DNA of 64,000 nucleotides, taken from positions 1-64,000 of the forward strand of contig MBPM02000077.1 in the NCBI GenBank assembly GCA_001695595.3, read 5' to 3'. This stretch comes from Plasmopara viticola (lineage: Eukaryota; Oomycota; Peronosporomycetes; Peronosporales; Peronosporaceae). Below are positions 11,256 through 22,529 of this stretch, piece by piece; position 1 is the first letter of the stretch; every line of letters begins with the position of its first letter. The position numbers were made by a program, and so were the translations under genes. A model generated the notes under the pieces. The model did no database searches and was not told the DNA's origin. It saw only the letters and a program-made list of their open reading frames with translations.

Positions 11256-11528
11256 TCATATTATTTCTTTTTGACCAAAATGTTCTCTTGCTCCACTTTT
11301 CTTTGGTGCGCTGTCTTCTTTAAGTTGATGTTAATCACTTCAGCTTGTGTTTCCATTTATATATTAGAGCGAACGCTAGCACGACAGATGACACTGCCGC
11401 AGTGGCCCAAGCTTGAGCAATATGGTGGTACTAAGCCGGCTTTGATCTGCTCGATATAAAAGCCAGCGTACAAGAGACTGATTACGATTAAGAGTTATGT
11501 GTTGCCAAGCCATACTATACAAGAACCT

Positions 11529-11601
11529 GTCAGTGTCGTCTAGTGGTTAGGACGCGAGTTTTACACGCTCGAGATCGAGGGTTCGATCCCCTCCACTGAT
11601 A
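11529..11601 (+). tRNA. tRNA-Val(UAC) copy 34
   Basis: Intact; CACTGAT acceptor; spacer A with a T8 run. Confidence 0.92.
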
Positions 11602-11869
11602 ACAATTTTTTTTATCGACAATATCGTACTCTTGTTTCACATTTCTTGCTCCTCAGATTCCTTTAATTTATTACGGATGAGAGGACGCGTTTGTCTAAAT
11701 TAATTTAATATTGCAATAGCTGAAATCAAGACGACGCTGTCACGGTCGATCATGCTCGAGCAATAATAAGGCTGTCGGTGTTATCAAGCGAGCTCAAAAT
11801 GTAGCCTTTGTACACGCCATTGGCAGATATACGAGTTATATGTCGTGAGGCCATTGCATAAACCATTCT

Positions 11870-11942
11870 GTCAGTGTCGTCTAGTGGTTAGGACGCGAGC
11901 TTCACACGCTCGAGATCGAGGGTTCGATCCCCTCCACTGATA
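11870..11942 (+). tRNA. tRNA-Val(CAC) copy 35
   Basis: Intact; CACTGAT acceptor; spacer A. Confidence 0.92.
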
Positions 11943-12209
11943 ACAATTTATTTTTTCGACAATATCGTACTCTTGTTTCACATTTCTTGCTCCTCAGATT
12001 CCTTAATTTATTACGGATGAGTATAGACGCGTTTGTGTAAATTAATTTGATATTGCAATAGCTGACAATCAAGACGACGCTGTCACGTCGATCATGCTCG
12101 AGCAATAATAAGGCTGTCGGTTATCAAGCGAGCTCAAAATGAGCCTTTGTACACGCCATTGGGCAGATATACGAGTTATATGTCGTGAGGCCATTGCATA
12201 AACCATTCT

Positions 12210-12282
12210 GTCAGTGTCGTCTAGTGGTTAGGACGCGAGCTTCACACGCTCGAGATCGAGGGTTCGATCCCCTCCACTGATA
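12210..12282 (+). tRNA. tRNA-Val(CAC) copy 36
   Basis: Intact; CACTGAT acceptor; spacer A. Confidence 0.92.
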
Positions 12283-12554
12283 ACAATTATTTTAATCGAC
12301 AATATCGTACTCTTGTTTCACATATCTTGCTCCTCAGATTCCTTCAATTTATTACGGATGAGTAGAGAAGCGTTCGTCTAAATTAATTTGATATTGCAAT
12401 AGCTGACAATCAAGACGACGCTGTCACGGTCGATCATGCTCGAGCAATAATAAGGCTGTCGGTGTTATCAAGCGAGCTCAAAATGTAGCCTTTGTACACG
12501 CCATTGGGCAGATATACGAGTTATATGTCGTGAGGCCATTGCATAAACCATTCT

Positions 12555-12627
12555 GTCAGTGTCGTCTAGTGGTTAGGACGCGAGCTTCACACGCTCGAGA
12601 TCGAGGGTTCGATCCCCTCCTCTGATA
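12555..12627 (+). tRNA. tRNA-Val(CAC) copy 37
   Basis: 73 nt; CTCTGAT acceptor; spacer B. Confidence 0.88.
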
Positions 12628-12899
12628 TCATATTATTTCTTATTGACCAAATGTTCTCTTGCTCCACTTTTCTTTGGTGCGCTGTCTTCTTTAAGTTGAT
12701 GTTAATCACTTCAGCTTGTGTTTCCATTTATATATTAGAGCGAACGCTAGCACGACAGATGACACTGCCGCAGTGGCCCAAGCTTGAGCAATATGGTGGT
12801 ACTAAGCCGGCTTTGATCTGCTCGATATAAAAGCCAGCGTACAAGAGACTGATTACGATTAAGAGTTATGTGTTGCCAAGCCATACTACACAAGAACCT

Positions 12900-12972
12900 G
12901 TCAGTGTCGTCTAGTGGTTAGGACGCGAGCTTTACACGCTCGAGATCGAGGGTTCGATCCCCTCCACTGATA
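12900..12972 (+). tRNA. tRNA-Val(UAC) copy 38, hybrid anticodon arm
   Basis: The anticodon arm is CGAGC-TTTACAC-GCTCG: the stem of the CAC type with the UAC anticodon. All other UAC copies have CGAGT. This is the one-step intermediate between the two isoacceptors, or a conversion mosaic. Otherwise intact; spacer A. Confidence 0.9.
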
Positions 12973-13240
12973 ACAATTTATTTTTATCGACAATATCGTA
13001 CTCTTGTTTCACATTTCTTGCTCCTCAGATTCCTTTAATTTATTACGGATGAGAGACGCGTTTGTCCAAATTAATTTAATATTGCAATAGCTGAAATCAA
13101 GACGACGCTGTCACGGTCGATCATGCTCGAGCAATAATAAGGCTGTCGGTGTTATCAAGCGAGCTCAAAATGAGCCTTTGTACACGCCATTGGGCAGATA
13201 TACGAGTTATATGTCGTGAGGCCATTGCATAAACCATTCT

Positions 13241-13313
13241 GTCAGTGTCGTCTAGTGGTTAGGACGCGAGCTTCACACGCTCGAGATCGAGGGTTCGATC
13301 CCCTCCACTGATA
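13241..13313 (+). tRNA. tRNA-Val(CAC) copy 39
   Basis: Intact; CACTGAT acceptor; spacer A. Confidence 0.92.
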
Positions 13314-13585
13314 ACAATTATTTTTATCGACAAAATCGTACTCTTGTTTCACATTTCTTGCTCCTCAGATTCCTTCAATTTATTACGGATGAGTAGAGAA
13401 CGCGTTGTCTAAATTAATTTGATATTGCAATAGCTGACAATCAAGACGACGCTGTCACGGTCGATCATGCTCGAGCAATAATAAGGCTGTCGGTGTTATC
13501 AAGCGAGCTCAAAATGTAGCCTTTGTACACGCCATTGGGCAGATATACGAGTTATATGTCGTGAGGCCATTGCATAAATCATTCT

Positions 13586-13658
13586 GTCAGTGTCGTCTAG
13601 TGGTTAGGACGCGAGCTTCACACGCTCGAGATCGAGGGTTCGATCCCCTCCTCTGATA
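13586..13658 (+). tRNA. tRNA-Val(CAC) copy 40
   Basis: 73 nt; CTCTGAT acceptor; spacer B. Confidence 0.88.
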
Positions 13659-13931
13659 TCATATTATTTCTTATTGACCAAAATGTTCTCTTGCTCCACT
13701 TTTCTTTGGTGCGCTGTCTTCTTTAAGTTGATGTTAATCACTTCAGCTTGTGTTTCCATTTATATATTAGAGCGAACGCTAGCACGACAGATGACACTGC
13801 CGCAGTGGCCCAAGCTTGAGCAATATGGTGGTACTAAGCCGGCTTTGATCTGCTCGATATAAAAGCCAGCGTACAAGAGACTGATTACGATTAAGAGTTA
13901 TGTGTTGCCAAGCCATACTACACAAGAACCT

Positions 13932-14004
13932 GTCAGTGTCGTCTAGTGGTTAGGACGCGAGCTTCACACGCTCGAGATCGAGGGTTCGATCCCCTCCACT
14001 GATA
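13932..14004 (+). tRNA. tRNA-Val(CAC) copy 41
   Basis: Intact; CACTGAT acceptor; spacer A. Confidence 0.92.
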
Positions 14005-14277
14005 ACAATTTATTTTTATCGACAATATCGTACTCTTGTTTCACATTTCTTGCTCCTCAGATTCCTTTAATTTATTACGGATGAAAAGAGGACGCGTTTG
14101 TCTAAATTAATTTAATATTGCAATAGCTGACAATCAAGACGACGCTGTCACGGTCGATCATGCTCGAGCAATAATAAGGCTGTCGGTGTTATCAAGCGAG
14201 CTCAAAATGAGCCTTTGTACACGCCATTGGGCAGATATACGAGTTATATGTCGTGAGGCCATTGCATAAACCATTCT

Positions 14278-14350
14278 GTCAGTGTCGTCTAGTGGTTAGG
14301 ACGCGAGCTTCACACGCTCGAGATCGAGGGTTCGATCCCCTCCACTGATA
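14278..14350 (+). tRNA. tRNA-Val(CAC) copy 42
   Basis: Intact; CACTGAT acceptor; the following spacer A lacks GCAAT (ATATTAGCTG). Confidence 0.92.
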
Positions 14351-14619
14351 ACAATTGATTTTAATCGACAATATCGTACTCTTGTTTCACATTTCTTGCT
14401 CCTCAGATTCCTTCAATTTATTACGGATGAGTAGAGAACGCGTTCGTCTAAATTAATTTGATATTAGCTGACAATCAAGACGACGCTGTCACGGTCGATC
14501 ATGCTCGAGCAATAATAAGGCTGTCGGTGTTATCAAGCGAGCTCAAAATGTAGCCTTTGTACACGCCATTGGGCAGATATACGAGTTATATGTCGTGAGG
14601 CCATTGCATAAATCATTCT

Positions 14620-14692
14620 GTCAGTGTCGTCTAGTGGTTAGGACGCGAGCTTCACACGCTCGAGATCGAGGGTTCGATCCCCTCCTCTGATA
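14620..14692 (+). tRNA. tRNA-Val(CAC) copy 43
   Basis: 73 nt; CTCTGAT acceptor; spacer B. Confidence 0.88.
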
Positions 14693-14962
14693 TCATATTA
14701 TTTCTTATTGACCAAAATGTTCTCTTGCTCCACTTTTCTTTGGTGCGCTGTCTTCTTTAAGTTGATGTTAATCACTTCAGCTTGCATTTCCATTTATATA
14801 TTAGAGCGAACGCTAGCACGACAGATGACACTGCCGCAGTGGCCCAAGCTTGAGCAATATGGTGGTACTAAGCCGGCTTTGATCTGCTCGATTAAAAGCC
14901 AGCGTACAAGAGACTGATTACGATTAAGAGTTATGTGTTGCCAAGCCATACTACAAGAACCT

Positions 14963-15035
14963 GTCAGTGTCGTCTAGTGGTTAGGACGCGAGTTTTACAC
15001 GCTCGAGATCGAGGGTTCGATCCCCTCCACTGATA
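14963..15035 (+). tRNA. tRNA-Val(UAC) copy 44
   Basis: Intact; CACTGAT acceptor; spacer A. Confidence 0.92.
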
Positions 15036-15309
15036 ACAATTTATTTTTATCGACAATATCGTACTCTTGTTTCACATTTCTTGCTCCTCAGATTCCTTTA
15101 ATTTATTACGGATGAGTAGAGGACGCGTTTGTGTAAATTAATTTGATATTGCAATAGCTGACAATCAAGACGACGCTGTCACGGTCGATCATGCTCGAGC
15201 AATAATAAGGCTGTCGGTGTTATCAAGCGAGCTCAAAATGTAGCCTTTGTACACGCCATTGGGCAGATATACGAGTTATATGTCGTGAGGCCATTGCATA
15301 AATCATTCT

Positions 15310-15382
15310 GTCAGTGTCGTCTAGTGGTTAGGACGCGAGCTTCACACGCTCGAGATCGAGGGTTCGATCCCCTCCTCTGATA
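15310..15382 (+). tRNA. tRNA-Val(CAC) copy 45
   Basis: 73 nt; CTCTGAT acceptor; spacer B with T4. Confidence 0.88.
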
Positions 15383-15653
15383 TCATATTATTTCTTTTGA
15401 CCAAAATGTTCTCTTGCTCCACTTTTCTTTGGTGCGCTGTCTTCTTTAAGTTGATGTAATCACTTCAGCTTGTGTTTCCATTTATATATTAGAGCGAACG
15501 CTAGCACGACAGATGACACTGCCGCAGTGGCCCAAGCTTGAGCAATATGGTGGTACTAAGCCGGCTTTGATCTGCTCGATATAAAAGCCAGCGTACAAGA
15601 GACTGATTACGATTAAGAGTTATGTGTTGCCAAGCCATACTACACAAGAACCT

Positions 15654-15726
15654 GTCAGTGTCGTCTAGTGGTTAGGACGCGAGCTTCACACGCTCGAGAT
15701 CGAGGGTTCGATCCCCTCCACTGATA
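15654..15726 (+). tRNA. tRNA-Val(CAC) copy 46
   Basis: Intact; CACTGAT acceptor; spacer A. Confidence 0.92.
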
Positions 15727-15994
15727 ACAATTTATTTTTATCGACAATATCGTACTCTTGTTTCACATTTCTTGCTCCTCAGATTCCTTTAATTTTTACG
15801 GATGAGAGGACGCGTTTGTCTAAATTAATTTAATATTGCAATAGCTGAAATCAAGACGACGCTGTCACGGTCGATCATGCTCGAGCAATAATAAGGCTGT
15901 CGGTGTTATCAAGCGAGCTCAAAATGAGCCTTTGTACACGCCATTGGGCAGATATACGAGTTATATGTCGTGAGGCCATTGCATAAACCATTCT

Positions 15995-16067
15995 GTCAGT
16001 GTCGTCTAGTGGTTAGGACGCGAGCTTCACACGCTCGAGATCGAGGGTTCGATCCCCTCCACTGATA
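15995..16067 (+). tRNA. tRNA-Val(CAC) copy 47
   Basis: Intact; CACTGAT acceptor; spacer A. Confidence 0.92.
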
Positions 16068-16338
16068 ACAATTTATTTTATCGACAATATCGTACTCTTG
16101 TTTCACATTTCTTGCTCCTCAGATTCCTTAATTTATTACGGATGAGTAGAGACGCGTTTGTCTAAATTAATTTGATATTGCAATAGCTGACAATCAAGAC
16201 GACGCTGTCACGGTCGATCATGCTCGAGCAATAATAAGGCTGTCGGTGTTATCAAGCGAGCTCAAAATGTAGCCTTTGTACACGCCATTGGGCAGATATA
16301 CGAGTTATATGTCGTGAGGCCATTGCATAAATCATTCT

Positions 16339-16411
16339 GTCAGTGTCGTCTAGTGGTTAGGACGCGAGCTTCACACGCTCGAGATCGAGGGTTCGATCCC
16401 CTCCTCTGATA
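16339..16411 (+). tRNA. tRNA-Val(CAC) copy 48
   Basis: 73 nt; CTCTGAT acceptor; spacer B. Confidence 0.88.
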
Positions 16412-16684
16412 TCATATTATTTCTTATTGACCAAAATGTTCTCTTGCTCCACTTTTCTTTGGTGCGCTGTCTTCTTTAAGTTGATGTTAATCACTTCAGC
16501 TTGTGTTTCCATTTATATATTAGAGCGAACGCTAGCACGACAGATGACACTGCCGCAGTGGCCCAAGCTTGAGCAATATGGTGGTACTAAGCCGGCTTTG
16601 ATCTGCTCGATATAAAAGCCAGCGTACAAGAGACTGATTACGATTAAGAGTTATGTGTTGCCAAGCCATACTACACAAGAACCT

Positions 16685-16757
16685 GTCAGTGTCGTCTAGT
16701 GGTTAGGACGCGAGTTTTACACGCTCGAGATCGAGGGTTCGATCCCCTCCACTGATA
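16685..16757 (+). tRNA. tRNA-Val(UAC) copy 49
   Basis: Intact; CACTGAT acceptor; spacer A. Confidence 0.92.
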
Positions 16758-17029
16758 ACAATTTATTTTTATCGACAATATCGTACTCTTGTTTCACATT
16801 TCTTGCTCCTCAGATTCCTTTAATTTATTACGGATGAAAAGAGGACGCGTTTGTCTAAATTAATTTAATATTGCAATAGCTGAAATCAAGACGACGCTGT
16901 CACGGTCGATCATGCTCGAGCAATAATAAGGCTGTCGGTGTTATCAAGCGAGCTCAAAATGAGCCTTTGTACACGCCATTGGGCAGATATACGAGTTATA
17001 TGTCGTGAGGCCATTGCATAAACCATTCT

Positions 17030-17102
17030 GTCAGTGTCGTCTAGTGGTTAGGACGCGAGCTTCACACGCTCGAGATCGAGGGTTCGATCCCCTCCACTAA
17101 TA
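17030..17102 (+). tRNA. tRNA-Val(CAC) copy 50
   Basis: 73 nt; CACTAAT acceptor (C3-A70); spacer A. Confidence 0.87.
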
Positions 17103-17374
17103 ACAATTATTTTATCGACAATATCGTACTCTTGTTTCACATTTCTTGCTCCTCAGATTCCTTCAATTTATTACGGATGAGTAGAGAACGCGTTTGTGTA
17201 AATTAATTTGATATTGCAATAGCTGACAATCAAGACGACGCTGTCACGGTCGATCATGCTCGAGCAATAATAAGGCTGTCGGTGTTATCAAGCGAGCTCA
17301 AAATGTAGCCTTTGTACACGCCATTGGGCAGATATACGAGTTATATGTCGTGAGGCCATTGCATAAATCATTCT

Positions 17375-17447
17375 GTCAGTGTCGTCTAGTGGTTAGGACG
17401 CGAGCTTCACACGCTCGAGATCGAGGGTTCGATCCCCTCCTCTGATA
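17375..17447 (+). tRNA. tRNA-Val(CAC) copy 51
   Basis: 73 nt; CTCTGAT acceptor; spacer B. Confidence 0.88.
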
Positions 17448-17719
17448 TCATATTATTTCTTATTGACCAAAATGTTCTCTTGCTCCACTTTTCTTTGGTG
17501 CGCTGTCTTCTTTAAGTTGATGTTAATCACTTCAGCTTGTGTTTCCATTTATATATTAGAGCGAACGCTAGCACGACAGATGACACTGCCGCAGTGGCCC
17601 AAGCTTGAGCAATATGGTGGTACTAAGCCGGCTTTGATCTGCTCGATATAAAAGCCAGCGTACAAGAGACTGATTACGATTAAGAGTTATGTGTTGCCAA
17701 GCCATACATACAAGAACCT

Positions 17720-17792
17720 GTCAGTGTCGTCTAGTGGTTAGGACGCGAGTTTTACACGCTCGAGATCGAGGGTTCGATCCCCTCCACTGATA
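17720..17792 (+). tRNA. tRNA-Val(UAC) copy 52
   Basis: Intact; CACTGAT acceptor; spacer A. Confidence 0.92.
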
Positions 17793-18066
17793 ACAATTTA
17801 TTTTTATCGACAATATCGTACTCTTGTTTCACATTTCTTGCTCCTCAGATTCCTTTAATTTATTACGGATGAGTATAGGACGCGTTTGTGTAAATTAATT
17901 TGATATTGCAATAGCTGACAATCAAGACGACGCTGTCACGGTCGATCATGCTCGAGCAATAATAAGGCTGTCGGTGTTATCAAGCGAGCTCAAAATGTAG
18001 CCTTTGTACACGCCATTGGGCAGATATACGAGTTATATGTCGTGAGGCCATTGCATAAATCATTCT

Positions 18067-18139
18067 GTCAGTGTCGTCTAGTGGTTAGGACGCGAGCTTC
18101 ACACGCTCGAGATCGAGGGTTCGATCCCCTCCTCTGATA
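18067..18139 (+). tRNA. tRNA-Val(CAC) copy 53
   Basis: 73 nt; CTCTGAT acceptor. Its spacer B carries a divergent patch near 18199-18217 that resembles the old edge copies. Confidence 0.88.
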
Positions 18140-18412
18140 TCATATTATTTCTTATTGACCAAAATGTTCTCTTGCTCCACTTTTCTTTGGTGCGCTGTCA
18201 TCTCTTTCTTGATGCTTATCACTTCAGCTTGTGTTTCCATTTATATATTAGAGCGAACGCTAGCACGACAGATGACACTGCCGCAGTGGCCCAAGCTTGA
18301 GCAATATGGTGGTACTAAGCCGGCTTTGATCTGCTCGATATAAAAGCCAGCGTACAAGAGACTGATTACGATTAAGAGTTATGTGTTGCCAAGCCATACT
18401 ACACAAGAACCT

Positions 18413-18485
18413 GTCAGTGTCGTCTAGTGGTTAGGACGCGAGTTTTACACGCTCGAGATCGAGGGTTCGATCCCCTCCTCTGATA
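18413..18485 (+). tRNA. tRNA-Val(UAC) copy 54, recombinant
   Basis: The only UAC gene with a CTCTGAT acceptor and a following B spacer, so two B spacers flank it. It looks like the product of crossover or conversion inside the tRNA gene. Confidence 0.88.
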
Positions 18486-18758
18486 TCATATTATTTCTTA
18501 TTGACCAAAATGTTCTCTTGCTCCACTTTTCTTTGGTGCGCTGTCTTCTTTAAGTTGATGTTAATCACTTCAGCTTGTGTTTCCATTTATATATTAGAGC
18601 GAACGCTAGCACGACAGATGACACTGCCGCAGTGGCCCAAGCTTGAGCAATATGGTGGTACTAAGCCGGCTTTGATCTGCTCGATATAAAAGCCAGCGTA
18701 CAAGAGACTGATTACGATTAAGAGTTATGTGTTGCCAAGCCATACTACACAAGAACCT

Positions 18759-18831
18759 GTCAGTGTCGTCTAGTGGTTAGGACGCGAGTTTTACACGCTC
18801 GAGATCGAGGGTTCGATCCCCTCCACTGATA
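18759..18831 (+). tRNA. tRNA-Val(UAC) copy 55
   Basis: Intact; CACTGAT acceptor; spacer A. Confidence 0.92.
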
Positions 18832-19104
18832 ACAATTTATTTTTATCGACAATATCGTACTCTTGTTTCACATTTCTTGCTCCTCAGATTCCTTTAATTT
18901 ATTACGGATGAGTAGAGGCGCGTTTGTGTAAATTAATTTAATATTGCAATAGCTGACAATCAAGACGACGCTGTCACGGTCGATCATGCTCGAGCAATAA
19001 TAAGGCTGTCGGTGTTATCAAGCGAGCTCAAAATGTAGCCTTTGTACACGCCATTGGGCAGATATACGAGTTATATGTCGTGAGGCCATTGCATAAATCA
19101 TTCT

Positions 19105-19177
19105 GTCAGTGTCGTCTAGTGGTTAGGACGCGAGCTTCACACGCTCGAGATCGAGGGTTCGATCCCCTCCTCTGATA
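19105..19177 (+). tRNA. tRNA-Val(CAC) copy 56
   Basis: 73 nt; CTCTGAT acceptor; spacer B. Copies 55-60 form regular ~692-bp B-A dimers. Confidence 0.88.
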
Positions 19178-19450
19178 TCATATTATTTCTTATTGACCAA
19201 AATGTTCTCTTGCTCCACTTTTCTTTGGTGCGCTGTCTTCTTTAAGTTGATGTTAATCACTTCAGCTTGTGTTTCCATTTATATATTAGAGCGAACGCTA
19301 GCACGACAGATGACACTGCCGCAGTGGCCCAAGCTTGAGCAATATGGTGGTACTAAGCCGGCTTTGATCTGCTCGATATAAAAGCCAGCGTACAAGAGAC
19401 TGATTACGATTAAGAGTTATGTGTTGCCAAGCCATACTATACAAGAACCT

Positions 19451-19523
19451 GTCAGTGTCGTCTAGTGGTTAGGACGCGAGTTTTACACGCTCGAGATCGA
19501 GGGTTCGATCCCCTCCACTGATA
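19451..19523 (+). tRNA. tRNA-Val(UAC) copy 57
   Basis: Intact; CACTGAT acceptor; spacer A. Confidence 0.92.
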
Positions 19524-19796
19524 ACAATTTATTTTTATCGACAATATCGTACTCTTGTTTCACATTTCTTGCTCCTCAGATTCCTTTAATTTATTACGGA
19601 TGAGTAGAGGACGCGTTTGTGTAAATTAATTTGATATTGCAATAGCTGACAATCAAGACGACGCTGTCACGGTCGATCATGCTCGAGCAATAATAAGGCT
19701 GTCGGCGTTATCAAGCGAGCTCAAAATGTAGCCTTTGTACACGCATTGGGCAGATATACGAGTTATATGTCGTGAGGCCATTGCATAAATCATTCT

Positions 19797-19869
19797 GTCA
19801 GTGTCGTCTAGTGGTTAGGACGCGAGCTTCACACGCTCGAGATCGAGGGTTCGATCCCCTCCTCTGATA
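19797..19869 (+). tRNA. tRNA-Val(CAC) copy 58
   Basis: 73 nt; CTCTGAT acceptor; spacer B. Confidence 0.88.
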
Positions 19870-20142
19870 TCATATTATTTCTTATTGACCAAAATGTTCT
19901 CTTGCTCCACTTTTCTTTGGTGCGCTGTCTTCTTTAAGTTGATGCTTATCACTTCAGCTTGTGTTTCCATTTATATATTAGAGCGAACGCTAGCACGACA
20001 GATGACACTGCCGCAGTGGCCCAAGCTTGAGCAATATGGTGGTACTAAGCCGGCTTTGATCTGCTCGATATAAAAGCCAGCGTACAAGAGACTGATTACG
20101 ATTAAGAGTTATGTGTTGCCAAGCCATACTATACAAGAACCT

Positions 20143-20215
20143 GTCAGTGTCGTCTAGTGGTTAAGACGCGAGTTTTACACGCTCGAGATCGAGGGTTCGA
20201 TCCCCTCCACTGATA
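20143..20215 (+). tRNA. tRNA-Val(UAC) copy 59
   Basis: 73 nt; G22 is A (AGAC), which turns the U13-G22 wobble of the D stem into a Watson-Crick pair. CACTGAT acceptor; spacer A. Confidence 0.9.
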
Positions 20216-20489
20216 ACAATTTATTTTTATCGACAATATCGTACTCTTGTTTCACATTTCTTGCTCCTCAGATTCCTTTAATTTATTACGGATGAGTAGA
20301 GGACGCGTTTGTGTAAATTAATTTGATATTGCAATTGCTGACAATCAAGACGACGCTGTCACGGTCGATCATGCTCGAGCAATAATAAGGCTGTCGGTGT
20401 TATCAAGCGAGCTCAAAATGTAGCCTTTGTACACGCCATTGGGCAGATATACGAGTTATATGTCGTGAGGCCATTGCATAAATCATTCT

Positions 20490-20562
20490 GTCAGTGTCGT
20501 CTAGTGGTTAGGACGCGAGCTTCACACGCTCGAGATCGAGGGTTCGATCCCCTCCTCTGATA
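20490..20562 (+). tRNA. tRNA-Val(CAC) copy 60
   Basis: 73 nt; CTCTGAT acceptor; last well-conserved copy of the array. Confidence 0.88.
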
Positions 20563-20834
20563 TCATATTATTTCTTATTGACCAAAATGTTCTCTTGCTC
20601 CACTTTTCTTTGGTGCGCTGTCTTCTTTAAGTTGATGCTTATCACTTCAGCTTGTGTTTTCATTTATATATTAGAGCGAACGCTAGCACGACAGATGACA
20701 CTGCCGCAGTGGCCCAAGCTTGAGCAATATGGTGGTACTAAGCCGGCTTTGATCTGCTCGATGTAAAAGCCAGCGTACAAGAGACTGATACGATTAAGAG
20801 TCATGTGTTGCCAGGCCATACTATACAATAATCT

Positions 20835-20905
20835 GTCAGTGTCGTCTAGTTTAGGACTCGAGCTTCACATGGTCGAGATCGAGGGTTCGATCTTCTCCTC
20901 TGATA
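20835..20905 (+). pseudogene. tRNA-Val copy 61, edge pseudogene
   Basis: D loop lost GG, the anticodon stem is mutated (TCGAGC versus GGTCG) and the T stem no longer pairs (GAGGG/TTCTC). It opens the decaying edge of the array. Confidence 0.8.
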
Positions 20906-21178
20906 TCGTAATATTTCTAATCGACCAAAATGTTCTCTTGCTCCACTTTTCTTTGGTGCGCTGTCTTCTGTGTTTTGATGCTTATCACTTCAGCTTGTAT
21001 TTCCACTTTTATATTACAGCGAACGCTAGCACGACAAATGACACTACCGCAGTGGCCCAAGCTCGAGCAATACGATGGAACTAAGTCGTCTTTGTTCTGC
21101 TCGATATAAAAGCCAACGTATAAGAGACTAAATACGATTCAGCGTTATGTGTTGTGAGGCTATTGTACAAAACAATTT

Positions 21179-21251
21179 GACAGTGTCGTCTAGTGGTCAG
21201 GACGCGAGTATTACACGCTCGAGATCGATAGTTATATCATCTCCACTGATA
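21179..21251 (+). pseudogene. tRNA-Val(UAC) copy 62, edge pseudogene
   Basis: Acceptor GACAGTG; anticodon loop ATTACAC still reads UAC. The T arm is degenerate (GATAG-TTATATC-ATCTC), which destroys the B box. Confidence 0.8.
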
Positions 21252-21524
21252 CCAATCAGTTTTGGTCGACAATATCGTACTCTAGTTTCACATTTCTTTG
21301 CTCCTCAGATCCCTTAAATTTTTAATGGATCAGTGGAGGACGCGTTTGTTTGAATAACTTATATAGCAAAAGCTGACAAGCAAGACGACGCTGTTACGGT
21401 CGATCAAGCTCGAGCAATAATAAGGCTGTCGGTCTTATCAAGCCTGCTCAAAATGTAGCCTTCATACAAGATATTGATAAGATATACGAATTTTGTGTCG
21501 TGAGGCCATTGCGTAAATTATCCT

Positions 21525-21572
21525 GTCAGTGTCGTCTAGTAATTAGGGTGTAGTTCACACCCTCCTCTGATA
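21525..21572 (+). pseudogene. tRNA-Val copy 63, internally deleted
   Basis: 48-nt remnant: 5' acceptor and D region joined to the 3' CCCTCCTCTGATA end. Most of the anticodon and T arms are gone. Confidence 0.8.
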
Positions 21573-21848
21573 TCATATTGTTTTTTCGTATTGACCAAAA
21601 TATTTCCTTGCTCCACTTCTCTTTGGTGCGCTGTCATCTCTATTTTGATGCTAGTCACTTCAGCTTGTAATTACACTTTTTTATATGAGCGAAGGCTTTT
21701 ACGACAGATGACACTGCTGCAGTAGCCCAAGCTGGAGCAATACGGTGGTACTAAGCAGGCTTTGATGTGCTCGGTATAAAAGCCAACGTACAAGACACTG
21801 ATTACGATTAAGAGTTTTTTTTTGTGAGGTCATGCTATAAATTAATCT

Positions 21849-21921
21849 GCCAGTGTCGTCTAGCGTTTAGGACGCGAGCTTCACACGCTCGAGATCGAGG
21901 GCTCGATCCCCTCCTCTATTA
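21849..21921 (+). tRNA. Diverged tRNA-Val(CAC) copy 64
   Basis: 73 nt with intact anticodon arm but changed acceptor (GCCAGTG/CTCTATT), D loop (AGCGTTTA) and T54 to C. Possibly a pseudogene. Confidence 0.45.
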
Positions 21922-22190
21922 CCATATTGATTCTTTGATCAAAATGTACTTTTGTTACTTTTCTATGGTGTGCTGTCATTTCTATTTTGATACTAATCAC
22001 TCCAGCTTGTATTTATATTTATATATTGAAGCGAACGCTGGCAGGACAGATGACACTGCTGCAGTGGCCCTAGTTTGAGCAATACAGTGGTACTAAGTCG
22101 GCTTGCATGTGCTCGATATAAAAGCCAGCGTACAAGAGACTGATTACGATTAATAGATATGTGTTGCCGGGCGATACTATACAAGAATCT

Positions 22191-22262
22191 GTCAGTGTCG
22201 TCTAGTGTTAGGACGCGAGCTTCACACGCTCGAGATCGAGGGTTCGATCCCCTCCTCTGAAA
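22191..22262 (+). tRNA. Diverged tRNA-Val(CAC) copy 65
   Basis: 72 nt; one D-loop G is missing and the acceptor ends CTCTGAA. B box and anticodon arm are intact. The following spacer B keeps the open frame seen in the array. Confidence 0.5.
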
Positions 22263-22529
22263 TCATATCATTTCTTATTGACCAAAATGTTCTCTTGCTC
22301 CACTTTTCTTTGGTGCGCTGTCATCTCTGTTTTGATGCTAATCACCTTAGCTTGTATTTCCATTTATATATTAGAGCGAACGCTAGCACGCCAGATGGCA
22401 CTGCCGCAGTGGCCCAAGCTCGAGCAATACAGTGGAACTAAGCCGGCTTTTGTCTGCTCGATATAAAAGCCAACGTATAAGACACTGTATAATACTTATG
22501 TTTTGTTAGGTCATTGTTCTAAACAAATA

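Noticed and set aside
188..20562. tRNA-Glu or tRNA-Asp identity, suggested by the D arm (GTCTAGTGGTTAGGAC)
   Set aside because: Stem-by-stem folding places CAC or UAC at 34-36 with a 7-nt loop, so the genes are valine.
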